From contig JBGSNZ010000027.1 of assembly GCA_041739345.1 (NCBI GenBank), positions 124,001 through 188,000 on the forward strand: a DNA stretch of 64,000 nucleotides, given 5' to 3'. Of the stretch, positions 54,506-62,792 are shown one piece after another. A model generated the notes under the pieces. That model had not been told where the DNA came from. It saw only the letters and a list, made by a program, of their open reading frames with translations, and searched no databases. Position 1 is the stretch's first letter. Every line of letters starts with the position of its first letter. This DNA is from DIGJ01 sp041739345. GTDB lineage: Bacteria; Bacillota; Clostridia; Lachnospirales; Lachnospiraceae. Both the position numbers and the translations under genes were made by a program.

Positions 54506-55438
54506 ATGTGTACAGCAATGACTTTGCAATCTCAATCCAATGAGGTTTTTTTTGGGAGAACCATGGATTTTTCACATGACATTATACCACAGCTTTATAT
54601 TGTTCCCGACTCACATGTATGGAATAGCAACTTAAACAATAAGCAAATTAAAAACTCTTATCGATTTATTGGACTTGGACAGGAGCTTGATGGGATGCTT
54701 GGCTTTTTTGATGGTGTCAATGAGAAGGGTTTTGCTGCTGCAGTCTTATATTTCGCCGGTTATGCCCAATATGATACGATAATTCATAAGGACACCGAAC
54801 CGATTGCATCCATTGATTTTCTCCATTATATTCTGGGCAGATGTGACTCTGTAAAAGAGTTACCTTACCTGTTAAAAAATATCACTATAGTAGGTACTAA
54901 AGATCCTGTTACTAAGACGATAGCACCATTACACTGGATTGTTGCAGATAGAAGTGGAGCCTGTGCAGTAATTGAATCTACTGGTAGGTGCCTTGAGCTA
55001 ATAAATAATCCGATTGGAGTTATGTCCAATAGCCCTGACTTTCATTGGCATATGACTAATTTAAAAAATTACATAGAGGCTTCTCCAACACAGACAGAGG
55101 AAGTCTGTTGGGATAATATCCCGTTAACTCCTTTTGGGCAGGCTGGAGGAACAGTTACTTTGCCGGGTGGATTTACTTCTCCGGAACGCTTTGTGCGAAC
55201 GGCTTATCTAAAGGTACATTTACCAATACCAAAGGACAGTACCGAAGCAATTGCAGCATGTTTTCATATCATGGAAAGTGTCTCAATACCAAAGGGAGCG
55301 GTCATAACTAGCCGAAATACTTATGATTATACAAAATATACAGCATTTATTAATATCAGTACCTGCGAATACTTTTATAAAACTTATGACGACATAAATG
55401 TTAAAACAGCCAGCCTTTGGAAAATGAAAACTTGCTGA
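54506..55438 (+). CDS. Choloylglycine hydrolase family, penicillin-V-acylase-like
   Basis: 310-aa Ntn amide hydrolase. Met1 removal would expose catalytic Cys2. The other conserved active-site residues fall at exactly canonical numbers: Arg18, Asp21, Asn175 (MSNSPDFHWHM) and Arg228 (TSPERFVR). Residue 82 is Tyr (VLYFAGYAQYD), as in penicillin V acylases, where bile salt hydrolases have Asn; this favours a PVA or acyl-homoserine-lactone acylase activity over bile salt cleavage. No signal peptide, so it acts in the cytoplasm. The ribosome site AAGGA is in the loop of a 9-bp hairpin (54474-54482 with 54498-54506). Confidence 0.9.
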   Translation: MCTAMTLQSQSNEVFFGRTMDFSHDIIPQLYIVPDSHVWNSNLNNKQIKNSYRFIGLGQELDGMLGFFDGVNEKGFAAAVLYFAGYAQYDTIIHKDTEPIASIDFLHYILGRCDSVKELPYLLKNITIVGTKDPVTKTIAPLHWIVADRSGACAVIESTGRCLELINNPIGVMSNSPDFHWHMTNLKNYIEASPTQTEEVCWDNIPLTPFGQAGGTVTLPGGFTSPERFVRTAYLKVHLPIPKDSTEAIAACFHIMESVSIPKGAVITSRNTYDYTKYTAFINISTCEYFYKTYDDINVKTASLWKMKTC

Positions 55439-56101
55439 TCTGAGTCCTCTCAGTTTGAGAAGTCAAGTCGCATTATATTTGTTGGTTCAAGGTACGTTGA
55501 AAGGAGGAGCATGATATCTGAAACGATGAAGGTAAGAGTACAGGGAGCTACTGTACATATATCTGTGTATCACCGGTAGGGTAAATTCAGGAACCATATT
55601 TCTTTGAACGTCGGATAAACACCACGAGTATAGTATACAATTTGCGATTAAAAATTGAAACCTGCAGACGATTATGTTATCATAAAACTACAGAATATTC
55701 ATAAGGAACTCGCAAGAGGAATATTTTTTTCCTAATGATAAGGGGAGTAGGGATATGAAGGGATATTATAAAGTGATTGATTTACAATTTAATATATTTT
55801 GAAAGTTCTGAGGCATTGCTATGTTTAAGTAGTAGTGCCTTTTCCAGTTGAAAAGATTACAGTGGGAGAAACGTAATGAAACAGCTTGCCGCGTAAAATT
55901 GGCGGATTTATATGATAATATGGACATTTCTCGAATTAAAAATTCTACTGGAAAAGACAGAGAAAGACAGAGAAAGAATAAAAAAATATAAAAATGCAGC
56001 CAAGCGGATTTTAGATACACTTCCGATTCAAGACGATCTTGATAGGGAGTGGACTGTTAAATAAAGTAATTTCGTGAGCAAGGAATTTTAGAAAAGGAGC
56101 G
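55439..56101. other. 663-bp region without a full gene
   Basis: No ORF of normal size and no RNA family was recognised. The region holds short frames that begin with good ribosome sites and stop early: 55511-55579 (22 codons, starts MISETMKVRVQG, after AAAGGAGG) and an ATG near 55755 (MKGYYKVIDLQF, after AAGGGGAGTAGGG). A 50-codon frame is listed separately. The pattern looks like one or two decayed genes. Confidence 0.5.
55912..56064 (+). CDS. Possible 50-aa ORF or gene remnant
   Basis: A frame of 50 codons starts at ATG 55912 (MIIWTFLELKILLEKTEKD) and ends QDDLDREWTVK. It is highly charged and helical (KDRERIKKYKNAAKRILDTL) and could be a small coiled-coil protein. The only upstream purine run is a weak GGCGGA. 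It may equally be the surviving 3' end of a decayed gene, since the same frame is closed just upstream. No homologue is recognised. Confidence 0.3.
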   Translation: MIIWTFLELKILLEKTEKDRERIKKYKNAAKRILDTLPIQDDLDREWTVK

Positions 56102-56105
56102 TACC

Positions 56106-56645
56106 ATGTTAAAGCAAATAGAAAACAGAAGAAGTATTCGTAAATACTTAAAAAGGGAAGTTGAAAAGGAAAAACTGTTTCAATTATTAGAAAGTGCCAG
56201 AGTAGCACCTTCAGGAAGCAACACACAACCGTGGTCATTTATTATCATTGAATCAGAGGAAACGAAAGAGAAGCTATCTATTGCTGATCATAATCAAAAA
56301 TGGATGATAGAAGCTCCTGTATTTATTGTATGTGTAGCAGATATTCGATGCCGGATATCCATGGATACTAAAATCCGGCTAGATGAAAACAGTTGCGAAC
56401 CGGAGCTTAAACAAATTATTCGGGACACGGCAATTGCAATGGAACATATATTACTTGAAGCGGAAAATCTGGGATTAGCAACCTGTTGGACGGCTTGGTT
56501 TGAGCAAGATGATATCAGACCAATCCTAAACATTCCGGATGATAAATATGTGTGTGGAATCATTACACTAGGATATGGGGATGAAGAGCCAAAACAGAGG
56601 CCGAGAAGACCGATAGAGGAAATGGTTCGATACGAAAAATGGTGA
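56106..56645 (+). CDS. Nitroreductase-family FMN oxidoreductase
   Basis: 179-aa NAD(P)H:FMN-dependent reductase. The N-terminal FMN motif RRSIRKYLKREVEKEKL and SARVAPSGSNTQPWSFIIIE are typical, as are AMEHILLEAENLGLATCWTA and the GIITLGYGDEEPK segment before the C-terminus. AAAGGAG site. Substrate (nitroaromatic, quinone or enone) unknown. Confidence 0.92.
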   Translation: MLKQIENRRSIRKYLKREVEKEKLFQLLESARVAPSGSNTQPWSFIIIESEETKEKLSIADHNQKWMIEAPVFIVCVADIRCRISMDTKIRLDENSCEPELKQIIRDTAIAMEHILLEAENLGLATCWTAWFEQDDIRPILNIPDDKYVCGIITLGYGDEEPKQRPRRPIEEMVRYEKW

Positions 56646-56728
56646 TCAAATGCTGCAGGTGCAGCAAGCAAATATAAATTAGGTGCATAAAGCCATGACA
56701 GATTAAACCTAGAAAGGGAATCAATAAA

Positions 56729-57367
56729 ATGTATCAGATTAATCGAGAAGATATGCTGGAGCTGACAAGGCGCATGACTTTAAAGCGGAATTGTTTTAAT
56801 AGAATTGCGGGGGCATATCTGGATGAAGATAGTTTTGTAGACGGAACTTTTAACACGCACTTTTTAAAACTTTCCACAAAAGATCAGCAGAAAAATATAG
56901 CCATTGCAAAAGCAATACCTTTTTCAGAGACAAATGTAAATCTATTGGGATATCGCTTTGGAAAAGAAGATAAGAAAGTAGGTAGTACCTGGCAGCTTTT
57001 GATGGCTCTAAGGGAATGCGAGCTGAAAAACGATGCATTGCTGGATGTCTTTTATGAAGTAATTGGAGAAAAATATCATTCTAAAGACCGGTATGCCGTA
57101 TATTTCTTTCATGGGAGCTATGATGTCCCAATCAAAGCGAGTGATAAGGAAAGTCTGTGGGAATCTGAAGAAGTATACAAATTTATCATATGTGCCATTT
57201 GTCCGATTCATGGTGAGTATGAACCTGGAGAGCCAGAATGTGGATTCCTTTTTCCTGCATTTACAGACAGAAGCAGTGATATTGATGGAATTGAGATTTT
57301 TTATTCAGATAAGGAGCTTCCACATACAGAACTACTGGAGAATATTATATTTTCATCTACGAAGTAA
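56729..57367 (+). CDS. DUF4317-family protein, short form
   Basis: 212-aa cytoplasmic protein. MTLKRNCFNRIAGAYLDED at the N-terminus, the ELKNDALLDVFYEVIGEKY block near residue 98 and the FHGSYDVPIKASDKESLW and GFLFPAFTDRSSDIDGIEIF segments are those of the Lachnospiraceae DUF4317 family. From memory, full-length members are roughly twice as long; this one stops after the FPAFTDRSSDI block. The following 35 bp to the next ORF contain no in-frame continuation. It is either a naturally short paralogue or a truncated copy. Confidence 0.75.
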   Translation: MYQINREDMLELTRRMTLKRNCFNRIAGAYLDEDSFVDGTFNTHFLKLSTKDQQKNIAIAKAIPFSETNVNLLGYRFGKEDKKVGSTWQLLMALRECELKNDALLDVFYEVIGEKYHSKDRYAVYFFHGSYDVPIKASDKESLWESEEVYKFIICAICPIHGEYEPGEPECGFLFPAFTDRSSDIDGIEIFYSDKELPHTELLENIIFSSTK

Positions 57368-57402
57368 TCCGAAAGAACATGCAAGTAAGCGAGGAGGAAC
57401 GA

Positions 57403-57498
57403 ATGGATACAAATGTTATAAAAGGCGGTGGAATTACGCTTATGCACCTTCTTTTAATAGGAGTTCAATTATCTTTGGTATCGGTCATATTTATGTGA
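57403..57498 (+). CDS. Possible 31-aa membrane peptide
   Basis: ATG at 57403 has a strong GAGGAGG site 5 nt upstream. The frame encodes MDTNVIKGGGITLMHLLLIG and ends QLSLVSVIFM: a polar 7-residue start then a single hydrophobic helix of about 20 residues. This is the form of small bacterial membrane proteins or type I-like toxins. It sits alone in the 159-bp gap between DUF4317 and EFR1. No homologue is recognised and it may be chance. Confidence 0.4.
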   Translation: MDTNVIKGGGITLMHLLLIGVQLSLVSVIFM

Positions 57499-57526
57499 CA
57501 TATCAGAATGCGAAGGGGTGAAAGAA

Positions 57527-58273
57527 ATGATTTTATATTTTACAGGAACAGGTAACAGTCACTACATAGCCCAGAAGATAGCAGAAATCACAAAAAACCG
57601 CCTTCTTTCAATTAATGAACGATTAAAGAAAAATGATACAACTTCCGTTGAAACAGGAAAAAATTTGGTAATTGTCGTTCCAACTTATGCGTGGCGCATT
57701 CCAGGAATTGTACAGGAATGGATTCAGAAAGTTGATTTTATTGGTAATCCAAGAGTTTATTTTGTTATGAATTGCGGTGATAGCATAGGGAATGCAGATA
57801 AATATATTAAGAGATTTTGTGCACGGAAGAGATTTATCTATATGGGAGTAGCACAAATCATTATGCCCGAGAATTATATTGCATTATACGATGCTCAGGG
57901 AGAAAAAGAAGCAAGACGCATTATAGAAAATGCGGACCAGCAGATAACTAAGGTGGCAGAAGATATCCGGGATGGAATCCGACTTAGGGGTAAATCCATT
58001 CACACGATGGATAAGATATACAGTGGTATTGTAAATCCTTTGTTTTATAAATTCATTGTGAAAGACAAAAAGTTCTATGCAACCGATCAATGTGTTGGAT
58101 GCAGTAAATGTGAAAATGCCTGTCCATTAAATAATATCCATATGGAAAGTGGTAAACCAAGATGGAATGGAAATTGTACTCATTGCATGGCCTGCATCTG
58201 TGGTTGTCCTGTTGAAGCAATCGAATATGGAAATAAGAGTGTAGGTAGAGTAAGATATGGGTGCGCGAAATAA
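57527..58273 (+). CDS. EFR1-family flavodoxin-ferredoxin protein
   Basis: 248-aa electron carrier. The N-terminal flavodoxin-like domain has an FMN loop YFTGTGNSHYIAQKIAE (residues 4-20) and VVPTYAWRIPGIVQEWI near residue 54. The C-terminus has two [4Fe-4S] motifs: CVGCSKCENACPLNNI near residue 193 and CTHCMACICGCPVEAI near residue 217. I chose the ATG at 57527, 6 nt after AAGGGGTG; the GTG at 57518 is part of that site. Physiological partner unknown. Confidence 0.9.
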   Translation: MILYFTGTGNSHYIAQKIAEITKNRLLSINERLKKNDTTSVETGKNLVIVVPTYAWRIPGIVQEWIQKVDFIGNPRVYFVMNCGDSIGNADKYIKRFCARKRFIYMGVAQIIMPENYIALYDAQGEKEARRIIENADQQITKVAEDIRDGIRLRGKSIHTMDKIYSGIVNPLFYKFIVKDKKFYATDQCVGCSKCENACPLNNIHMESGKPRWNGNCTHCMACICGCPVEAIEYGNKSVGRVRYGCAK

Positions 58274-58426
58274 AAAAATAGAGGAATTAGGACTAGTGCA
58301 ATGAATGAACGAAGTGGATGCTAAAATGGTCAAGCATTTATCGCTTTTCAATTTTACTAAATACAAGTATAATTAGGGTAGAATAAGTTTAGAGAAAATA
58401 AGGAATATAAAAGGGAAGAAAGATAG

Positions 58427-59434
58427 ATGAATATATATGATATTTCGAAAAAAGCAGGTGTTTCGATCGCAACTGTTTCAAGGGTACTGAATGGAAACGA
58501 TAATGTCAGCGAGAAGACAAGACAGAAATTACTGAAAGTCATGAGGGAAAATGGCTATGTACCAAATGTATTTGCCAGAGGACTGGGACTGAATACCATG
58601 ATGACCGTTGGTATTATGTGTGCAAATTCAACGGATTCATATTTGGCATCTGCTATATATTATATGGAGAGGGAACTTCGCAATTACGATTATAATTCCA
58701 TATTATGCTGTTGTGGATATGATTTAGAAACGAAACAAAAATACTTGCAGCTTCTATTATCTAAACGAGTAGATGCTGTAATACTGGTGGGATCTAACTT
58801 TGTTGAAAATGTTAAAGAAAAGAATCAGTATATCTTAGAAGCTGCAGCGGAAGTTCCAATTATTATATTAAATGGATATTTGGAGGCAGATAATGTCTAT
58901 TGTGCAATGTGTGATGATAAGGAAGCCACATACCGCGTCACAGATAAGCTGATAAAAGCCGGAAGAAAAAATCTGCTCTGTTTATGTAGGGCATTATCCT
59001 ATAGTGGGCAAAAGAAAATAGAAGGATTCAAAGATGCATTGAAAGAAAACGAAATAACAATTTCAGAAGGACAGATTCAGATATACAATGGGACAATTGC
59101 TAAAACAAAAGCGATGCTGCTTGAAATGGATGAAAAAGGAATAAGATTTGATGGGATCATCACATCCGATGATGAAATGGCAATTGGAGCATTGAAGTAT
59201 GCAAAAGAAAAAGGAATTGAAGTTCCAAAGAATCTGGCTTTAGTAGGATACAATAACTCTAAAATGGGACTTTGCTGTGAACCGGAGTTGACAAGTGTTG
59301 ACAATAAATTGGAGTTTTCCTGCATCAATGCGGTGACTGTATTGATGAAAGTTTTTGAAGAGGCAGCGGTACCTTCAAAGACTATATTTTCAGCAGATAT
59401 CATTAAACGAGGAACCACAGATATTGATTTTTAA
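58427..59434 (+). CDS. LacI-family regulator (probable uxa repressor)
   Basis: 335-aa repressor. The helix-turn-helix and hinge are at residues 1-60 (MNIYDISKKAGVSIATVSRV, NGYVPNVFARGL). The rest is the periplasmic-binding-protein-like effector domain (ISEGQIQIYNGTI, DGIITSDDEMAIGALKYAK). It lies tail to tail with uxaB, and both uxa promoters carry TGTAAGCGCTTACA, a LacI-family type operator. Control of the uxa genes is inferred; the effector is probably a hexuronate-pathway compound. GGGAAGAAAG site. Confidence 0.88.
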   Translation: MNIYDISKKAGVSIATVSRVLNGNDNVSEKTRQKLLKVMRENGYVPNVFARGLGLNTMMTVGIMCANSTDSYLASAIYYMERELRNYDYNSILCCCGYDLETKQKYLQLLLSKRVDAVILVGSNFVENVKEKNQYILEAAAEVPIIILNGYLEADNVYCAMCDDKEATYRVTDKLIKAGRKNLLCLCRALSYSGQKKIEGFKDALKENEITISEGQIQIYNGTIAKTKAMLLEMDEKGIRFDGIITSDDEMAIGALKYAKEKGIEVPKNLALVGYNNSKMGLCCEPELTSVDNKLEFSCINAVTVLMKVFEEAAVPSKTIFSADIIKRGTTDIDF

Positions 59435-59451
59435 AAGAATTTCCCAAGAAA

Positions 59452-59523
59452 AAAATAACGCTTTACCTTAGGAAGGCTACCCTTTTACTGATTGATTAAC
59501 CTTCCGGGGTAAAGCGTTATTTT
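59452..59523. terminator. Bidirectional terminator between lacI and uxaB
   Basis: 16-bp perfect outer stem (59452-59467 with 59508-59523) and an inner GGAAGG/CCTTCC stem, T-rich on the right and A-rich on the left; serves both convergent genes. Confidence 0.85.
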
Positions 59524-59526
59524 AAA

Positions 59527-61023
59527 TTAACAGTTAGCACTCAGACATTTCTTCATTAATTCATAGGTTCCGTTTTGTTCAATTTCAGTAAGATAGCGGA
59601 TTAGTGTTTGTTCAAAACCTGGTATTTCGGTAAAATCTTCACCCCAAAAATCCGTGTTGGTGCAAACAGCGTGAACCAGGGATTCTATGGAATCCTCCTT
59701 ATGGGAAAGATAAAATTGAAGGATAGCCGGATCGTCTTTTATCTCGTATTCCTTGTTATCACGAAGACCAATTAAGGAAGAGTCTTCAAGGCGGCTTCCC
59801 CTGTAAAATGCAAGATAGAAAGCAAAGGAAGCAGTGATGCATACTGGTAGTTTTCCAGTTGTACGAATATATTCTTTGAAAGAAGGCATAACGCGGGCTC
59901 TCCATTTTGAGGTGGAATTTAAGGATATCGCAAGTAGGGAATGATCAATAAATGGATTATTAAACCGCTCTGCGACTGAGTTTGCAAATTCTATCAGTTC
60001 ATTTTCTGGAAGAGTAAGTGTTGGGATGATCTCATGGTAAATGGTTTTTTCCATAAATTCGCGGATAGTATCATCTTGCATGCAATTGCGGACAATATTC
60101 TGACCAGCTAAATAAGCTCCCAGTACCATTGAAGTATGGGCTCCGTTTAGAATACGGACTTTTCTTTGTTTATAAGGTTTATGATTTTCAGTAACAAGAA
60201 TTGGAAGCCCTGCTTTTTCAAAAGGAAGTTCATCTTTGATAGACCTGGGACCTTCAATTACCCAAAATGCAAAGATTTCTCCTGTATCGATAAGATTGTC
60301 AAGGTATCCATTCTCTTTGCATATAGCCTCAGCTTCAGAAGAGGGATATCCTGTTACGATTCTGTCAACGAGAGTTGAACAAAATGTGTTCTCAGTTTTT
60401 ACCCAGTTTACGAATTCCTCACTCAGGTTCCATTGCTTTGCATACTGGAGTACACATTTTTCAAGTTCTTTTCCATTATCATCAATAAGCTCACAGGATA
60501 AAATAATAAATCCTTTTCCTGATCCAAAAGCTTTAAAGCGTTTAAATAGAAACTGAGTCAACTTTCCGGGATAACTACTGGCTAGCTCATCGGTAAAATT
60601 GCAATTCGGGTCATAAACGATGCCGGCCTCTGTTGTGTTACATGCAATAAAACGTAAATCTGGATTGCTGGCGCAAGCCCATAACATTTCCGGATTTTTG
60701 TAAGGATTTATGCATCTGCTTACGGATGAAATAATACGTTTTTTGTTGATCTTCTGACCACTTTCAAAACCACGCAGATATAGGGTATAGAGTCCTTCCT
60801 GTTCGTTAATCATGTCAGCAATAGCAGGAGCGGTACCGATAGGCTGGCAAAGAACTACTTTTGCATTAAAATCAGCTTTTTCATTCATAATATCAATAAA
60901 ATAATCCACAAAAGCACGGAGAAAGTTCCCTTCCCCAAATTGGAGAATTCTTTCGGGAGCTTCCTGTAACAGGTAACCGTCGTAACCTTGTTCTTTCAGA
61001 ACAGAATAACATAATTTTTTCAT
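59527..61023 (-). CDS. uxaB: Tagaturonate reductase (altronate oxidoreductase)
   Basis: NADH-dependent reduction of tagaturonate to altronate in galacturonate catabolism (498 aa). The N-terminal Rossmann motif is LQFGEGNFLRAFVDYFIDI near residue 27. The mannitol-dehydrogenase-type C-domain contains KVRILNGAHTSMVLGAYLAG near residue 282, holding the catalytic Lys/Asn region. GTGAGG site before the ATG. It follows uxaA by 23 bp. Confidence 0.93.
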   Translation of the reverse strand: MKKLCYSVLKEQGYDGYLLQEAPERILQFGEGNFLRAFVDYFIDIMNEKADFNAKVVLCQPIGTAPAIADMINEQEGLYTLYLRGFESGQKINKKRIISSVSRCINPYKNPEMLWACASNPDLRFIACNTTEAGIVYDPNCNFTDELASSYPGKLTQFLFKRFKAFGSGKGFIILSCELIDDNGKELEKCVLQYAKQWNLSEEFVNWVKTENTFCSTLVDRIVTGYPSSEAEAICKENGYLDNLIDTGEIFAFWVIEGPRSIKDELPFEKAGLPILVTENHKPYKQRKVRILNGAHTSMVLGAYLAGQNIVRNCMQDDTIREFMEKTIYHEIIPTLTLPENELIEFANSVAERFNNPFIDHSLLAISLNSTSKWRARVMPSFKEYIRTTGKLPVCITASFAFYLAFYRGSRLEDSSLIGLRDNKEYEIKDDPAILQFYLSHKEDSIESLVHAVCTNTDFWGEDFTEIPGFEQTLIRYLTEIEQNGTYELMKKCLSANC

Positions 61024-61046
61024 TTGATTAACCTCACTTTTCTATT

Positions 61047-62528
61047 TTACAGGGTTACACCTTGCTTGAAAATTGCCATATCATGAAAACCTGCTATTTC
61101 AGATTTTACCTGATTCCCAGATGCAACTGAAATTACATATTCAAATAACTGATGAGATAATTCTTCAAGCGTGGTGTCTTCGACAAGGGATCCACAATTA
61201 AAGTCAATCCAATTATTCTTTTTTGTACTAAGGGCTGAGTTTGTAGCTATTTTTACAGTTGGAACAGGGGAAGCAAAAGGAGTACCACGACCGGTAGTGA
61301 ACAGTACAATATGTGCTCCTGAAGCTGCTAGGGCAGTAGATGCTACTAAATCATTACCGGGAGCATTCAAAATATTAAGTCCTTTTACGGTAAGTGGTTC
61401 TCCGTAGTCTAAAATACCTTTTATAGTGGATTCGCCTGATTTTTGAATACAACCTAAAGATTTGTCTTCTAATGTTGAAATACCTCCTTGTTTGTTTCCT
61501 GGAGATGGATTTTCATAAATGGTTTGATTATGACTTTTGAAATAACGCTTAAAATTATTGACTACGTCTACCATTTGCTGAAAGAGTTGTTCATTTTCAC
61601 AGCGGTTCATTAAAAGAGATTCTGCTCCGAACATTTCAGGAACTTCTGTTAATATAGTAGAACCGCCTTTTGATATAAGAAGATCGGAAAATGCTCCTAC
61701 CGTTGGATTTGCTGTTATTCCTGATAGACCATCCGAGCCACCACATTTCATTCCTATGATAAGTTCATTTAGGTTTATTGGCTCACGATTGAAACTTCCA
61801 GCATATTCTGATAATTCTTCAATAAGGTCAAGAGAATCCGCAATCTCATCTTCGGAGTTCTGGGCAACTAGAAATTTAACACGGTCAGGATCATAATCCC
61901 CAATATATTTCTTTATTTCTTCGATATTACTATTTTCGCATCCAAGACCAAGAAGTAAAACGCCACCGGCATTTGGATGATTAACCAGGTCAGCCAGAAT
62001 TTTTCTGGTATTCTCCTGGTCGTCTCCCATTTGGGAACATCCATAAGGGTGTGTAAATGAAATAATGCCTTCTATCGAACTATGAACGTATTTCTGTGCT
62101 ACTCTTTCGATAGCGGAAGCGACATTGTTGACACAGCCAACGGTAGGAATTATCCAAATTTCATTTCGTACCCCTACTTTTCCATTTTTCCTGCGAAAAC
62201 CCTGAAAAAATCTTTCTTCAGAAGGAACAAGTAAGTGGTCTGATTTATTGTAAGTATAAGTAAGCACGTCTCCTAAACCGGTTTTTATATTTTGTGTGTG
62301 AACCCAGCTTCCTTCTTCTATCACAGCCTTCGCAATTCCGATGGGATTGCCATATTTTATTATCGGATCGCCGGCAGCAATGGTTTGTAATGCAAACTTA
62401 TGTCCCTGTGGAATATCTTCCAGCAAGTGGATTTGTTTGTTGTCGACAGTAAGGATTGTGTCAATTGGAAGAGCCTTTAAAGCGACTGCAACGGTATCAC
62501 TATAATGAATTTTAATAAAATCCTGCAT
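61047..62528 (-). CDS. uxaA: Altronate dehydratase
   Basis: Dehydrates altronate to 2-keto-3-deoxygluconate (493 aa). The N-terminal SAF domain covers residues 1-95 (TYTYNKSDHLLVPSE at its end). The large C-domain has GFRRKNGKVGVRNEIWIIPT near residue 108, THPYGCSQMGDDQENTRKIL near residue 160 and the GGSDGLSGITANPTVG signature near residue 263. AAAGGAAA site. First gene of the leftward uxaAB operon. Confidence 0.94.
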   Translation of the reverse strand: MQDFIKIHYSDTVAVALKALPIDTILTVDNKQIHLLEDIPQGHKFALQTIAAGDPIIKYGNPIGIAKAVIEEGSWVHTQNIKTGLGDVLTYTYNKSDHLLVPSEERFFQGFRRKNGKVGVRNEIWIIPTVGCVNNVASAIERVAQKYVHSSIEGIISFTHPYGCSQMGDDQENTRKILADLVNHPNAGGVLLLGLGCENSNIEEIKKYIGDYDPDRVKFLVAQNSEDEIADSLDLIEELSEYAGSFNREPINLNELIIGMKCGGSDGLSGITANPTVGAFSDLLISKGGSTILTEVPEMFGAESLLMNRCENEQLFQQMVDVVNNFKRYFKSHNQTIYENPSPGNKQGGISTLEDKSLGCIQKSGESTIKGILDYGEPLTVKGLNILNAPGNDLVASTALAASGAHIVLFTTGRGTPFASPVPTVKIATNSALSTKKNNWIDFNCGSLVEDTTLEELSHQLFEYVISVASGNQVKSEIAGFHDMAIFKQGVTL

Positions 62529-62558
62529 CTGATTTTCCTTTCTATGACAAAACTATAA

Positions 62559-62604
62559 TGTAAGCGCTTACAAACATTATAGGATTTGTTTCATTGCGAG
62601 TCAA
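62559..62604 (-). promoter_or_regulatory. uxaA promoter and LacI/cre-type operator
   Basis: On the minus strand TTGACT (62599-62604), 17 bp, TATAAT (62576-62581). The palindrome TGTAAGCGCTTACA (62559-62572) starts 4 bp past the -10 box, over the transcription start. It fits both the LacI-family pattern and the CcpA cre consensus TGWAANCGNTNWCA. Confidence 0.85.
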
Positions 62605-62688
62605 TAGAATTGAATAAAAGAAAATAATACCGGCATTTTCAACAATAATTTTAGGGAAAATTGAGTAAAAAATAAAGTAAAAAGCCAC

Positions 62689-62760
62689 TTGATTTAAAAT
62701 AAAGGATGAAGTACAATCAAGTAAAAATGTAAGCGCTTACATTTTTACTTGATTGTACTT
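62689..62760 (+). promoter_or_regulatory. uxaC promoter with 52-bp palindromic operator
   Basis: TTGATT (62689-62694), 17 bp, TACAAT (62712-62717). The same operator TGTAAGCGCTTACA (62728-62741) lies just past the predicted start, and it is the centre of a perfect 52-bp palindrome (26 + 26, 62709-62760) that also covers the -10 box. Confidence 0.85.
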
Positions 62761-62792
62761 TCGATAATATCAAAAATATGGAGGTGTTTTAT

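Noticed and set aside
57063..57521. 152-codon ORF overlapping the DUF4317 gene end
   Set aside because: It lies in another frame of a recognisable coding sequence; only its tail is outside, where the 31-aa frame has the better ribosome site.
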